A program made the position numbers and the translations under genes. From Ruminiclostridium papyrosolvens C7 (lineage in GTDB: Bacteria > Bacillota > Clostridia > Acetivibrionales > DSM-1351), in contig NZ_ATAY01000020.1 of assembly GCF_000421965.1 (NCBI RefSeq), forward strand, positions 310,001 to 374,000: DNA of 64,000 bases, in the 5' to 3' direction. Positions within the stretch are counted from its first letter, which is position 1, and every line of letters begins with the position of its first letter. Below the pieces are notes generated by a model. The model did not search any database. It was not told the DNA's origin and saw nothing but the letters and a program-made list of their open reading frames with translations. Positions 9,801 through 18,893 of this stretch are shown here, piece by piece.

Positions 9801-10281
9801 GGGAGGAATTCTGTATTTCAGAGTTGACGATCCAATGATAAGAGGTACAGGCAGCAGTTTACCGGAAGAAATAGAAACAGCCATAATGAAAAAGCTAAAA
9901 ATGAAGGGGTTACTCCTTGCTGATGTCCAGCTTATAAAATATATGGACAATACAATTGAAGGGAACTCCATCATTATTCCTGCAAGGATAAATAAAGGAG
10001 ATGTTTTAGGTAAATCCTCTGCTGCTACCATAGAACAATTTACAGTATTAAGAGGTTTCGTAAAGCAGATTTTGAAAGACATGTGCAGTGAACTTATGAA
10101 GGGAAATGTTCCTATAAGTCCTTACAAAAAAAAGAAGTTAACTTCCTGCAGCTACTGTAATTATTCATCAGTATGCCAGTTCGATCAGACCCAAAAGGAG
10201 AACAGCTTCAGGATGCTGCATGACAGAGAAGATGATGATATTTGGAAACTAATGGATGAGATTAACGTAAAAGGGGATTAA
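6835..10281 (+). CDS. addB: ATP-dependent helicase/deoxyribonuclease subunit B
   Basis: This 1148-residue protein is the usual AddB length. The N-terminal Walker A is YGRSGSGKSFH. The middle is a degenerate helicase. A RecB-like nuclease domain with IVDYKSGEKDF lies near residue 948. The four cysteines of the AddB iron-sulfur cluster are visible: SCPFAFY near 788 and a C-x2-C-x5-C group near 1104-1113. With AddA it resects double-strand breaks and, in the family, recognises Chi through its inactive helicase part. The start at 6835 follows AGGAAG. The stop is 3 bases before the addA start, so the two are coupled. Confidence 0.97.
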   Translation: MSLQFIYGRSGSGKSFHCLNSIKTKQNKDSNKKLVLLVPEQYTLQAERDLIKVLGTGGILNTEVLSFRRMAYRVMNQVGGITYPHIHPAGKSMIIYRILDRLKEQFTIFHKSANCKGFVNTLSTLITELKRYNVRAESFDEVLEGLTEDNYLLHKLKEIKLIYSEFDNMLESRYRDTDDELTLLASKLESTEMYSKSEIWIDGFAGFTPQEFDVISKLIQQAENVCITMCTDILFDEVKSDSTDVFAAVKKSCKKFVSIAESCGVKILPPVSLNTANLPRFKDSRELQSLEANYYSYPYRVYHQPTTDIELFESVNIYAEIEECARDIIRQCRDNGMQFKDITVATRNLAGYENLIEVIFEQYNIPCFIDSKTEITNHPLVRMVLSMLEIFTENWSYEAVFRYLKSGLTGIDETKIDLLENYVLACGIRGSRWTQEADWNTSIEFIPDDRQNPENDEMLLKVNMTRNEIREPLLRFRNRTKGRRTAEDFCTGIYEYLVEIGVEERIRDYIDNFNKSGQLRLAGEYQQVWNILMDVFDQVVEVMGDETFGIERFANVFKIGLAEYKISSIPASLDQVLIGSIEHLRSHEIKALYILGTNDGVFPSAGITEGILSDADREVLDKSGIELASDTKSRAFDEQYLIYRILTTPKNFLRISWPIADHEGRTMRPSIIISKMRKIFPNITEKNNIVKPVEDKKNIDLIVSPVPAFNQLVSILRQKNEGIEPGDMWKELFAWFSGQEEWKQKCDATINALKYRNIAVPVDKSKMRELYGKNPYFTVSRLEKYTSCPFAFYVQYGLGARERKIYRLSPPDVGTFMHAVIERFSKMVDENNYSWREFDRQWCSDEVSKIVDELLDSMKNTILGGSKRFKALAVRLKRVVTRAVWLIAEHIRRSSFEPVGYEVEFGEGGAYPPIVIELDSGEKIKLVGRIDRIDTLSTDNGTYLRIVDYKSGEKDFKLSDVYYGLQMQLITYLDALWEYSEKSGEKALPGGILYFRVDDPMIRGTGSSLPEEIETAIMKKLKMKGLLLADVQLIKYMDNTIEGNSIIIPARINKGDVLGKSSAATIEQFTVLRGFVKQILKDMCSELMKGNVPISPYKKKKLTSCSYCNYSSVCQFDQTQKENSFRMLHDREDDDIWKLMDEINVKGD

Positions 10282-10284
10282 TAG

Positions 10285-13200
10285 ATGTCTGAAACCAAGT
10301 GGACAGAAGAACAATACGCCGCTATAACCCAAAAGGACTGCAACCTGCTTGTGGCTGCGGCAGCCGGTGCAGGAAAGACCGCCGTACTTGTTGAAAGGAT
10401 AATAAAAAAGATAACTGATAAAGAAAACCCTGTGGATATAGATTCATTGCTGGTAGTAACTTTTACAAATGCTGCCGCTACTGAAATGAGAGAAAGAATA
10501 GGGGCGGCCATATCCGACGCAATAGAAAAAAATCAAGGTTCAAAAAATATTTCAAGACAACTTGTACTTCTAAATAAGGCTTCCATTACTACAATTCATT
10601 CTTTTTGTCTGGAGGTTATAAGAAGTAACTTTCAGAGTATTGAAATAGACCCGGCTTTCAAGATACTTGATGAGACGGAAGCTACACTATTAAAATCGGA
10701 AACCTTGAGTGAGTTGTTTGAAGAAATTTACGAAAATGTTGAGGAAAACGAAGATTTTTTTGACCTGTTAGAGTCCTATGGAGGCAACAGGGATGATGAG
10801 AAGATTCAAGATATGGTTCTTAATATTTACAGCTTCGTCCAGAGTTATCCATGGCCGGAAAAATGGCTTGAACAACAAGTGGAAAGTTATAATTTCGAGA
10901 GCACCAACGACTTTGGAGAAACACCCTGGGGTAGAATTCTGCTGGAAACAAGTTTTATGAGGCTTGAAGGCCTCAGAGATATTATGAATGAAGCATGTGA
11001 AAAAATCAAATACGCACCAGGTCTGGGAAAATATCTGTCTGTTTTTGTTGAGGATAACGATAACTTGAATAGGCTTATAGAAGTATGTAAAACCGGAATG
11101 CACTGGGACAAACTGTACGATTATATCAATAGTTTTGAATTCCAGACTCTGCCCAGATGCGGAGAGGATGCAGAAAAAACAGTACAGGAAAGCGTAAAGA
11201 AAACAAGGGACGAGTTAAAGTCTGTAATTACCGGTCTTAGAAATGAAGTTTTTTTCATGAAGTCGGATGAAATAGCTTCTGACCTTAAAGCCATGTATCC
11301 TATACTGAAATGTGTTTCAAAGCTGGTTATTGGTTTTGGAAGACGATATTCACAGAAAAAGAGTCAGAGGGCTTCTGTTGATTTCAACGACCTTGAGCAT
11401 TTTTGCCTTAATATACTAGCGGAAACTGATGAAGACGGAAACATACGTCCTACAAAAATTGCTCAGTATTACAAGAACAAATTTACTGAAATATTGGTGG
11501 ATGAATATCAGGATAGCAATCTTGTTCAGGAAATCATAATAAAAATGATTTCAAAAGAGGATAAAGGCAGCCCTAATGTTTTTATGGTAGGAGATGTAAA
11601 ACAAAGTATATATAGGTTCAGACAGGCTAAACCGGAACTTTTTCTTGAAAAATATGATAATTACTCAATTGACGAGGGCAGCAGCTACAGAAAAATTCTG
11701 TTGTTCAAGAACTTCAGAAGCAGAAAGGATGTTGTTGATGGTATCAACTACATCTTTAAGCAGATAATGTCTCAAAAGGTGGGAGAGCTTGATTACAATG
11801 AAATAGAAGAACTGAACCCCGGAGCAGGCTTTCCTCCATGCCAAAATGAAAAAACAGTAGCGGGAGGGGCTATTGAGCTGCATTTGATAGAAACCTCCGT
11901 TGGGGATAACAGCATGCAATCAGAAGGCAGTGAACCGGCGGACGAACAAGATTTCCCGGAAGAAGAAATACTTGATAATATACAGAAGGAAGCCAGAATG
12001 GTTGCAAACAGAATAATTGAGCTATTTCAACCTGATGCAGAGGGAAAGAAGTTTGTTGTATACGATAAAAAACTTGGGGATTACAGGGATGTTAGGTTCA
12101 ATGACATAGTAATACTGCTGAGAACCACCAGAAATTGGACGGAGGTGTTTTCAGAAGAGCTTTCCAAGTCGGATATACCTGTTTTTGCAGATACAGGAAG
12201 CGGTTTTTTTAAGACACCTGAAGTACAGGTAGTATTGTCGTTGCTTCAAATAATTGATAATCCTTATCAGGATATTCCTTTGCTATCAGTATTAAGATCA
12301 CCAATAGTAAATTTCAGTACGGGTGATTTGGCAGAAGTACGCCTTATGAACCGTAACGCTTCCATATTTGAAGCACTCAAAGAAATAGCAGTGCAGGATA
12401 CAGAGGTATCAAAGAAATCCTCCGATTTTCTGCATAAGCTTGCAAAATGGAGAGAAATGTCACTCTATATGTCAACTCACAAGCTCATATGGCAGCTCTA
12501 TGATGAGACAGGCTATTTCAGTATAGTAGGGGCAATGCAGGACGGTGAAAGGAAACAGGCTAACCTGAAAATACTGTTTGAACGTGCTTTACAGTTTGAG
12601 AATACAAGCTACAACGGTCTTTTCAATTTTATAAGTTTTATAGATAAGCTGAAAACAAACAAGGGCGATATGGGAAGTGCAAAAATTCTTGGGGAAAATG
12701 ATAACGTTGTCAGACTAATGAGTATCCACAAGAGCAAGGGATTGGAATTCCCCGTTGTGTTCTTGTGCGGCTGCGGGAAAAAGTTCAATATGCAGGATAT
12801 GTATAAAAGTGTTTTACTGCATCAGGAACTGGGTTTTGGGCCTGATTTTGTTGATTATAAAAAGAGAATAAAGTATCCTTCGATTCCTAAACAGGCAATT
12901 CAACAGAAGATAAGAGTTGAAACCTTGTCTGAGGAAATGAGAATACTCTATGTAGCTATGACAAGAGCCAGAGAGAAGCTGATAATTACCGGGTCAGTAA
13001 ATGATATTGAAAAATCGGCATTAAAATGGTTGGGCACAGCACAGAGCAACGGTTATAAGTTCCCAGCCCATAATATGCTTAAAGCACAGAATTATCTGGA
13101 TTGGATATGCCCTTCCATATTGAGACACAAGGATTCTGAAATTTTAAGAAAAGCAGCAGGCCTTGGTGTGGATTATAACGGGCCTATTGTTTCAGATGAC

Positions 13201-14028
13201 TCGTTCTGGAAAATAGTTCTTACCAATCAGTCAGATATTGCTGTGGCAAAGAAGCTTGAAACAGACATCAAGGACAGGGAAGACATATTAAAATGGCTTC
13301 AGCAAAAAGATAATTGTGATAATGAAGACGCTAGTGAGATTCGTCGTCGTTTAGGTTGGAAATATCCTTACAGGGATTTTGCTCAAATACCTTCTAAAGT
13401 ATCAGTAACAGAGCTAAAAAGGTATTTTAATCTTAATAACGATGAAGAAAATAGTCAGCCGGAATACAAAACTACTACCATAAAAAAACCTGCATTTCTG
13501 GAGAAAAAGAAAGGACTGAGTCCGGCAGAAAAGGGAACTGCCATGCATTTTGTAATGCAGCATATAGATTTCCGTAATGAAGATATTTCCGGACAGATTG
13601 AATTGATGGTAAAAAAAGAACTTTTAACTGAAATTCAGGCAAAAAGTATTGACATCAGGAAAATATCTGCTTTTATTAATTCAGCCGTAGGGAAAAGAAT
13701 GTTGGAGTCCGCTAAGATACACAGAGAAGTGCCCTTTAACATTGAATTGCCTTATAAGGAAATCTACCCTGATTTGCCTGATGTGAGTGGCTATGAGGAC
13801 AAAATACTTCTTCAGGGTGTTGTTGACTGCTATTTTGAAGAGGAGGATAATATCATCCTTATTGATTATAAAACGGATTATGTACCTGACGGTGACATTG
13901 AGGTCATAATGGAAAAGTACAAACTGCAAATTTCTTATTATTCAAGAGCTTTAGAAATGCTGACCTTAAAACGGGTTAAAGAAAGATACCTTTATTTATT
14001 TTCAACAGGGGATATAGTAGAAATGTAA
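10285..14028 (+). CDS. addA: ATP-dependent helicase/nuclease subunit A
   Basis: This 1247-residue UvrD/Rep-type helicase fused to a nuclease has Walker A AAAAGAGKTAVLVER near residue 30, motif Ia VTFTNAAATEMRERI, helicase motifs DEYQDSN and GDVKQSIYRFR, motif VI YVAMTRAREKL, and the C-terminal nuclease motif LIDYKTDYV near 1193. It is the 3'-5' motor and second nuclease of the AddAB break-processing machine that loads RecA. No usual sbcCD genes follow; the unit appears to end at a weak hairpin just after the stop. Confidence 0.97.
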   Translation: MSETKWTEEQYAAITQKDCNLLVAAAAGAGKTAVLVERIIKKITDKENPVDIDSLLVVTFTNAAATEMRERIGAAISDAIEKNQGSKNISRQLVLLNKASITTIHSFCLEVIRSNFQSIEIDPAFKILDETEATLLKSETLSELFEEIYENVEENEDFFDLLESYGGNRDDEKIQDMVLNIYSFVQSYPWPEKWLEQQVESYNFESTNDFGETPWGRILLETSFMRLEGLRDIMNEACEKIKYAPGLGKYLSVFVEDNDNLNRLIEVCKTGMHWDKLYDYINSFEFQTLPRCGEDAEKTVQESVKKTRDELKSVITGLRNEVFFMKSDEIASDLKAMYPILKCVSKLVIGFGRRYSQKKSQRASVDFNDLEHFCLNILAETDEDGNIRPTKIAQYYKNKFTEILVDEYQDSNLVQEIIIKMISKEDKGSPNVFMVGDVKQSIYRFRQAKPELFLEKYDNYSIDEGSSYRKILLFKNFRSRKDVVDGINYIFKQIMSQKVGELDYNEIEELNPGAGFPPCQNEKTVAGGAIELHLIETSVGDNSMQSEGSEPADEQDFPEEEILDNIQKEARMVANRIIELFQPDAEGKKFVVYDKKLGDYRDVRFNDIVILLRTTRNWTEVFSEELSKSDIPVFADTGSGFFKTPEVQVVLSLLQIIDNPYQDIPLLSVLRSPIVNFSTGDLAEVRLMNRNASIFEALKEIAVQDTEVSKKSSDFLHKLAKWREMSLYMSTHKLIWQLYDETGYFSIVGAMQDGERKQANLKILFERALQFENTSYNGLFNFISFIDKLKTNKGDMGSAKILGENDNVVRLMSIHKSKGLEFPVVFLCGCGKKFNMQDMYKSVLLHQELGFGPDFVDYKKRIKYPSIPKQAIQQKIRVETLSEEMRILYVAMTRAREKLIITGSVNDIEKSALKWLGTAQSNGYKFPAHNMLKAQNYLDWICPSILRHKDSEILRKAAGLGVDYNGPIVSDDSFWKIVLTNQSDIAVAKKLETDIKDREDILKWLQQKDNCDNEDASEIRRRLGWKYPYRDFAQIPSKVSVTELKRYFNLNNDEENSQPEYKTTTIKKPAFLEKKKGLSPAEKGTAMHFVMQHIDFRNEDISGQIELMVKKELLTEIQAKSIDIRKISAFINSAVGKRMLESAKIHREVPFNIELPYKEIYPDLPDVSGYEDKILLQGVVDCYFEEEDNIILIDYKTDYVPDGDIEVIMEKYKLQISYYSRALEMLTLKRVKERYLYLFSTGDIVEM

Positions 14029-14032
14029 AAAA

Positions 14033-14058
14033 AAAGGCCTTGTTATTCTTAAGCCTTT
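14033..14058 (+). terminator. Weak hairpin after addA
   Basis: AAAGGC pairs with GCCTTT across a 14-base loop. The T run is poor, so this is only a possible terminator for the addBA unit. Confidence 0.4.
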
Positions 14059-14206
14059 AAATAGGAAATTTACAAATGCTTAATCTAATTATATGAGTAG
14101 AGTTTTTAAATATGATTATGCTATTGTTAAATATTGGTAAATATTTTATCCGAACTAAAGTATTAAATTTAGTAAGTAAAAATATAAAAAAATACTGAAA
14201 AATGTA

Positions 14207-14236
14207 TTGACATAAATATTCGGGATGTGCTACAAT
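14207..14236 (+). promoter_or_regulatory. Promoter of tRNA-Gln
   Basis: TTGACA (14207-14212), an 18-base spacer and TACAAT (14231-14236) preceded by TGC (extended -10). It lies 19 bases ahead of the tRNA. Confidence 0.8.
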
Positions 14237-14255
14237 ACCTCTTGTCGATGAGCGA

Positions 14256-14329
14256 TGCGGGTTTGTGTAATGGTAGCACGACTGATTCTGGTTCAGTTTG
14301 TCAGGGTTCGAGCCCTTGACCCGCAGCCA
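14256..14329 (+). tRNA. tRNA-Gln(CTG)
   Basis: The sequence folds as a 74-base tRNA. The acceptor stem is TGCGGGT/ACCCGCA, the D-arm GTGT/GCAC, and the anticodon stem ACTGA/TCAGT with loop TTCTGGT, giving anticodon CTG. The T-arm is CAGGG/CCTTG with TTCGAGC. G is the discriminator and CCA is encoded. The U1-A72 pair and G73 fit glutamine identity. It is a single tRNA unit with its own promoter and terminator. Confidence 0.95.
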
Positions 14330-14372
14330 AAAGTATTTCAGTTTGGTTTTAATCAAACTGAAATACTTTTTT
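14330..14372 (+). terminator. Terminator of tRNA-Gln
   Basis: A 16-bp stem (AAGTATTTCAGTTTG paired with CAAACTGAAATACTT) is followed by a T run directly after the tRNA 3' end. Confidence 0.9.
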
Positions 14373-14405
14373 CATGTGTACGAATAACTTTATTTCTGTA
14401 TAAAG

Positions 14406-14438
14406 AAAAAACAGAAGTTATAAAACTTCTGTTTTTTT
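14406..14438. terminator. Second, bidirectional terminator-like hairpin
   Basis: AAAAAACAGAAGTT and AACTTCTGTTTTTTT form a stem with a 4-base loop. A and T tracts on both sides make it usable from either direction. With 14330-14372 it gives tandem terminators. The stretch 14439-14574 shows nothing further. Confidence 0.75.
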
Positions 14439-14574
14439 AAGTAATCTTCTTTGTTAACCGTCCGGGGAAAACAAAAGAGACTGTGTATATTGGTAATAAC
14501 ATTATAGTTTTATTCTATTATAGTGTCAATTACTTTTTAGGAATAAATTTAAAATATAGCATAAAATGTTTATT

Positions 14575-14609
14575 TTGAAAAAGGTATACCATTATGATAA
14601 AATGGTATA
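14575..14609 (+). promoter_or_regulatory. Promoter with overlapping perfect dyad (candidate operator)
   Basis: TTGAAA (14575-14580), 17 bases, and TAAAAT (14598-14603). A perfect 9-bp inverted repeat (TATACCATT at 14585-14593 and AATGGTATA at 14601-14609, 7 bases apart) covers the spacer and the -10. A bound repressor there would block RNA polymerase. The protein is unknown. Confidence 0.6.
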
Positions 14610-14668
14610 GGTTATTTGTAATTTTATGTATATACATTATATATCTTCATTGAAAATGAGGAATATTT

Positions 14669-15856
14669 ATGAAAATATTAATGCTTTCATGGGAATACCC
14701 GCCAAGAATAATCGGAGGTATTTCAAGAGTAGTGCATGATTTGGCACATAAGTTAGGTCGTTGCGGTAATCAGGTTCACGTTGTTACGTGCTGGGAAGAA
14801 GGTACCCCGGATTTTGAAATTGAAAGTAATGTAACTGTACATAGAGTCCATGTCAGAGAAGTTTCTACAACAAACTTTATAGAATGGGTTTTGCAGCTGA
14901 ACTTCTCAATGATTGAAACAGCAGTCAGGCTTTTGTGGGAAAGCAAATTTGACATTATTCATGCACATGACTGGCTTGTTGCTTATGCGGCAAAGGTATT
15001 AAAAAACTCCTTTTCAATTCCGTTGATTTCCACCATTCATGCAACAGAATTTGGTAGAAACAACGGAATTTACTCTGATATGCAAAAAGCAATAAACGAT
15101 GTTGAAATAATGCTTTCTGAAGAATCGAGAAAATTAATAGTAAATAGTAAATATATGAAAGATGAAATTAAATCTATATTTAATATAACTGGGGATAAAA
15201 TAAGTGTAATAAGTAATGGAATCGAGTTGGGTAAATTCGATAACATAGAATATGATAGTGAATTCAGAAATAATTATGCTGCTCCTAATGAAAAAATAGT
15301 ATTTTTTGTGGGAAGACTTGTAAGTGAAAAGGGAGTGCATGTGCTATTAAATGCAATACCTAAAATTATAAGAAGTTATAATGATGTTAAGTTTGTAATT
15401 GCGGGCAAAGGACCGTGTTTAAATAGTTTAATTGAACAAAGCCGTAATCTTAAAATTCAGAACAGAGTTTATTTTACCGGTTTTGTAGGTGAGGAGGTTT
15501 TACAGAAGTTATACAAATGTTCAGATATTGCAGTTTTTCCAAGTACCTATGAGCCTTTTGGAATTGTAGCACTAGAAGGAATGGTTGCAGGCATTCCAGT
15601 AGTGGTATCAGATACCGGAGGGTTAAGGGAAATCGTGGATCACAGGGTGAACGGAATGAAATTTTACAGCGGAAATTCCAATTCTCTGGCAGACTGTATC
15701 CTTGAACTGCTTTGTGATGATAATTTAGCAAAACAGATTAGTATTAATGCGTTAGAAAATGTACATAGGCTTTATAATTGGAATAGAATAACGGAGCAAA
15801 TTTTACATGAATATAACTATGTTATTTCTCAATATAATAGCTCAAATAGGGATTGA
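14669..15856 (+). CDS. Family 4 glycosyltransferase (glycogen-synthase-like fold)
   Basis: This 395-residue GT-B enzyme has the N-terminal glycine motif YPPRIIGGISRVVHDLA, the interdomain FFVGRLVSEKGVHVLL, and the C-terminal EX7E motif in FPSTYEPFGIVALEGMVAG near residue 297, which contacts the nucleotide sugar. Members transfer glucose or mannose to lipids, proteins or glucans. There is no starch-binding module or glg neighbour, so a role in glycogen synthesis is unproven. It is 33 bases upstream of the RNase J gene and likely shares its transcript, under the dyad-bearing promoter. The ribosome site is GAGGAA. Confidence 0.85.
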   Translation: MKILMLSWEYPPRIIGGISRVVHDLAHKLGRCGNQVHVVTCWEEGTPDFEIESNVTVHRVHVREVSTTNFIEWVLQLNFSMIETAVRLLWESKFDIIHAHDWLVAYAAKVLKNSFSIPLISTIHATEFGRNNGIYSDMQKAINDVEIMLSEESRKLIVNSKYMKDEIKSIFNITGDKISVISNGIELGKFDNIEYDSEFRNNYAAPNEKIVFFVGRLVSEKGVHVLLNAIPKIIRSYNDVKFVIAGKGPCLNSLIEQSRNLKIQNRVYFTGFVGEEVLQKLYKCSDIAVFPSTYEPFGIVALEGMVAGIPVVVSDTGGLREIVDHRVNGMKFYSGNSNSLADCILELLCDDNLAKQISINALENVHRLYNWNRITEQILHEYNYVISQYNSSNRD

Positions 15857-15889
15857 TTTAATTATTTAGTTAAAATTGGAGGTTTAATT

Positions 15890-17557
15890 GTGTCAAAGAG
15901 TAAAAAGAAATTAAAAGTAATACCGCTTGGCGGATTACAGGAAATAGGGAAAAACATAACTGCTTTTGAATATGGGGATGACATTCTGGTTGTTGATTGC
16001 GGTCTTTCATTTCCTGAGGATGAAATGCTGGGTATAGACCTGGTAATACCTGATGTTACGTATCTGATTAAAAATAAAGAAAAAGTAAGAGGAATTGTTC
16101 TGACACATGGTCATGAGGACCATATAGGTGCACTACCATATGTATTGAGAGAACTGAATGTGCCTATATATGGAACAAAGCTTACTCTTGGTTTGATAAA
16201 GTGCAAACTTGAAGAACATGGCCTTCTTGATACTGTTCAGATGGAGACGGTTCATCAGGGACAAACAGTTGAATTAGGGGCTTTTAAGGTAGAGTTTATA
16301 AGATCTACTCACAGTATTGCCGATGCCGTGGCTTTGGCTATTTTTACACCTATAGGTACTGTAATTCATACCGGAGATTTTAAAATTGACTATACCCCCA
16401 TTGAGGGACAGCCAATGGATCTTGCAAGACTTGCTGAAATAGGGAAGAAGGGTGTACTTCTGCTTATGTGCGACAGTACAAATGTAGAAAACGAAGGTTA
16501 TACACTTTCAGAACGTACTGTAGGAGAGACCTTTGACGAGATATTTATGAACTGTAAAAGCAGGATTCTGGTTGCAACTTTTGCTTCAAACGTTCACAGG
16601 GTTCAGCAGATATTCAATGCGGCCGTTAAATTCGGACGTAAGGTTACAGTTCTTGGAAGAAGCATGATAAATGTTGTAAATGTTGCAATGGAGTTGGGTT
16701 ATCTGAACGTGCCTGAAGGAGTACTCATCGATCTTGACAACATGGACAAGGTACCAAGGGACAAGCTTGTAATAATAACTACGGGCAGTCAGGGCGAGCC
16801 TATGTCAGCCCTTACAAGGATTACATTCAATGAGCATAAAAAAGTTGAAATAGTTCCCGATGATCTGGTTATTATATCAGCATCCCCAATACCGGGAAAT
16901 GAGAAATTAATTTCTAAGGTAATAAATGAGCTGTTCAAGAAAGGTGCAAAGGTAATATATGAAGCACTCGCGGATGTCCACGTATCAGGACATGCATGTC
17001 AGGAAGAAATCAAGCTAATTCATAACTTAGTTAAACCAAAGTTCTTTATGCCGGTACATGGAGAACACAGGCATCTTAGACAGCACGCCGAGCTTGCCGT
17101 AAAAATGGGTATGCCAAGAGAGAAAATATTCATAATGGAAACAGGAAAAGTTCTGGAGCTTACCAATGACTCTGCAAAAATAAACGGGTCTGTTACAGCA
17201 GGAAAGGTTCTTGTTGACGGCTTAGGTGTCGGAGATGTAGGAAATGTTGTTTTAAGGGACAGAAAGCACCTTTCACAGGATGGCTTAATAGTAGTGGTAA
17301 TAACAATAGAGGGTGATACCGGAAACGTAGTGGCAGGCCCTGACATAATATCAAGAGGCTTTGTATATGTCCGTGAATCTGAGGATTTGATGGAACAGCT
17401 TAAAGAAATAGCAAAACAGGCAATATTCAAAAGTTCTTCTAAAAATCAGGGAGACTGGTCCATAAGAAAGTCAGCTATCAGAGAAGCTCTGAAGGACTGT
17501 ATTTACGAACGTACAAAGCGTAAACCAATGATATTGCCTATAATAATGGAAATATAA
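15890..17557 (+). CDS. rnjA: Ribonuclease J
   Basis: This 555-residue beta-CASP metallo-beta-lactamase nuclease has the metal motif HGHEDHIG near residue 75, the ligand HSIADAV, HTGDFKID near 162, the beta-CASP signature and motif C HGEHRHL near 384. Residues beyond about 450 form the usual C-terminal domain. It has 5'-3' exo- and endonuclease activity in RNA decay and maturation. The start is GTG at 15890, 7 bases after GGAGG. It converges with tmcAL, with only 6 bases between stop codons, so its terminator lies inside tmcAL. Confidence 0.95.
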   Translation: MSKSKKKLKVIPLGGLQEIGKNITAFEYGDDILVVDCGLSFPEDEMLGIDLVIPDVTYLIKNKEKVRGIVLTHGHEDHIGALPYVLRELNVPIYGTKLTLGLIKCKLEEHGLLDTVQMETVHQGQTVELGAFKVEFIRSTHSIADAVALAIFTPIGTVIHTGDFKIDYTPIEGQPMDLARLAEIGKKGVLLLMCDSTNVENEGYTLSERTVGETFDEIFMNCKSRILVATFASNVHRVQQIFNAAVKFGRKVTVLGRSMINVVNVAMELGYLNVPEGVLIDLDNMDKVPRDKLVIITTGSQGEPMSALTRITFNEHKKVEIVPDDLVIISASPIPGNEKLISKVINELFKKGAKVIYEALADVHVSGHACQEEIKLIHNLVKPKFFMPVHGEHRHLRQHAELAVKMGMPREKIFIMETGKVLELTNDSAKINGSVTAGKVLVDGLGVGDVGNVVLRDRKHLSQDGLIVVVITIEGDTGNVVAGPDIISRGFVYVRESEDLMEQLKEIAKQAIFKSSSKNQGDWSIRKSAIREALKDCIYERTKRKPMILPIIMEI

Positions 17558-17563
17558 GTCCAA

Positions 17564-18814
17564 TTACCTGCAAATAATAATATTTTGAGTGAATTCTTGC
17601 CCGGCTTTTCTGAAAGCCGGGTTTTTATATGCCAGAACATATGTGTCCGTTGCCTGTGCCTCAATCTCCAGCATTCTTGAAATCAAACTGTCAGAGGAGG
17701 ACTTGTAGTAGGAGGCCTTAGTTATAACCGGGATTGTTGATTTTTTTTTCATAATGGACAGCAGCTCACGTCCCTTTTCGTTAAATCCCAAAATTCTGGC
17801 GTATTGCGGACCACCACTTTCCATGAATTTCTCAATATCAACCCTTTTCATTCCGGCAAGGAGAGATATGAGTATTCTTTGTATACGTGTTTTAGGATAA
17901 CGCTTAGTGCATATATTGGCGAGCAGGTCGTCAAAGGAGCCTGAGTTTTCTGCGGCATTTTTAATCCTATACTCCAGACCCTCTGAAACGTCTTGAATAT
18001 TCTCCAACTCTTGCGGTGTAGCGTGACGCAGAAAGGCAAGAATTATATTTTCAAAAGAATGCAAGCTGTTTGGCCCTCTGCCCACAGAAATTTCCCTTTC
18101 CAAAATCTGTTGTGCAAGTAGCGGCAGGGCTTGCCTGCTGGCAGCGATTTCACTCTCATGAATACTGTTTCTGATAGCAGTTGCACTGGAAATACCACCT
18201 GTAAGCTCCGGTGTATTATAGCTGTTGGAGATCCTTTTTACTGTAAATGGTTGTATGGGGCTATTAAGTTTTATAAGGGCCTTTAAATATTCTAAGGCGA
18301 GTATATTATTAGAGGTTTCAAGCAAATAGGAGAGATCCCCATTGGAATCATTCTGTAGTTTAAGATATTTTTCCAAAGCTTTTTGTCTGCAAACAGGGAA
18401 GGATAGCCCTCCGGCCAACTGCTTTTTTAATTCATCCTTATAGCCTTCCGGCTCGGCAACAAGGATTTCGGCTAATTTTTTAAGAGAACGGATGTCGCCC
18501 GACTCGCTTCCGAAAGAGATACAATCAACTATACCTATACTGTTCAATATATTTACGGCACCATATGCAAAAAACTCTGCACTTGATACCGCAAAGGGAA
18601 CAGGCAACTCTATGATTAAATCAACGCCGTTACCAAGAGCAATTTCAGTTCGAGCAAATTTATTTATAATAGCCGGTTCGCCTCTTTGTATAAAGTTACC
18701 GCTCATTACGCAAACCACTGCATCACAGCCGGTGAGTTTTTTTGATTCTTCTATATGATACATATGCCCGTTATGAAAAGGGTTGTATTCTGCAACTATT
18801 CCAAGTACCTTCAT
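17564..18814 (-). CDS. tmcAL: tRNA(Met) cytidine acetate ligase (YlbM/TmcAL family)
   Basis: This 416-residue nucleotidyltransferase has the HxGH signature in AEYNPFHNGHMYHI near residue 12, MSGNFIQRGEPA near 43, and a long helical C-terminus. The family activates acetate with ATP and makes N4-acetylcytidine at the wobble base of elongator tRNA-Met. The start at 18814 is preferred to 18832 because GGAGAG sits 6 bases upstream. The last 60 bases carry, on the other strand, the rnjA terminator hairpin, so both genes constrain one sequence. Confidence 0.93.
   Translation of the reverse strand: MKVLGIVAEYNPFHNGHMYHIEESKKLTGCDAVVCVMSGNFIQRGEPAIINKFARTEIALGNGVDLIIELPVPFAVSSAEFFAYGAVNILNSIGIVDCISFGSESGDIRSLKKLAEILVAEPEGYKDELKKQLAGGLSFPVCRQKALEKYLKLQNDSNGDLSYLLETSNNILALEYLKALIKLNSPIQPFTVKRISNSYNTPELTGGISSATAIRNSIHESEIAASRQALPLLAQQILEREISVGRGPNSLHSFENIILAFLRHATPQELENIQDVSEGLEYRIKNAAENSGSFDDLLANICTKRYPKTRIQRILISLLAGMKRVDIEKFMESGGPQYARILGFNEKGRELLSIMKKKSTIPVITKASYYKSSSDSLISRMLEIEAQATDTYVLAYKNPAFRKAGQEFTQNIIICR
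17600..17627 (+). terminator. rnjA terminator embedded in the 3' end of tmcAL
   Basis: CCCGGCTTT pairs with AAAGCCGGG around a 4-base loop, then TTTTTAT, on the plus strand. It lies entirely within tmcAL codons. Confidence 0.85.
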
Positions 18815-18893
18815 TTGTTCTCTCCATGTCATTTGATATGGGTATTATATCAATTAATAATAAATTTTATCAATGGGTGTTTGTTTTTAAAAA

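Noticed and set aside
14107..14200. Possible riboswitch in the AT-rich stretch before tRNA-Gln
   Set aside because: No conserved structure; it looks like plain upstream DNA of a tRNA promoter.
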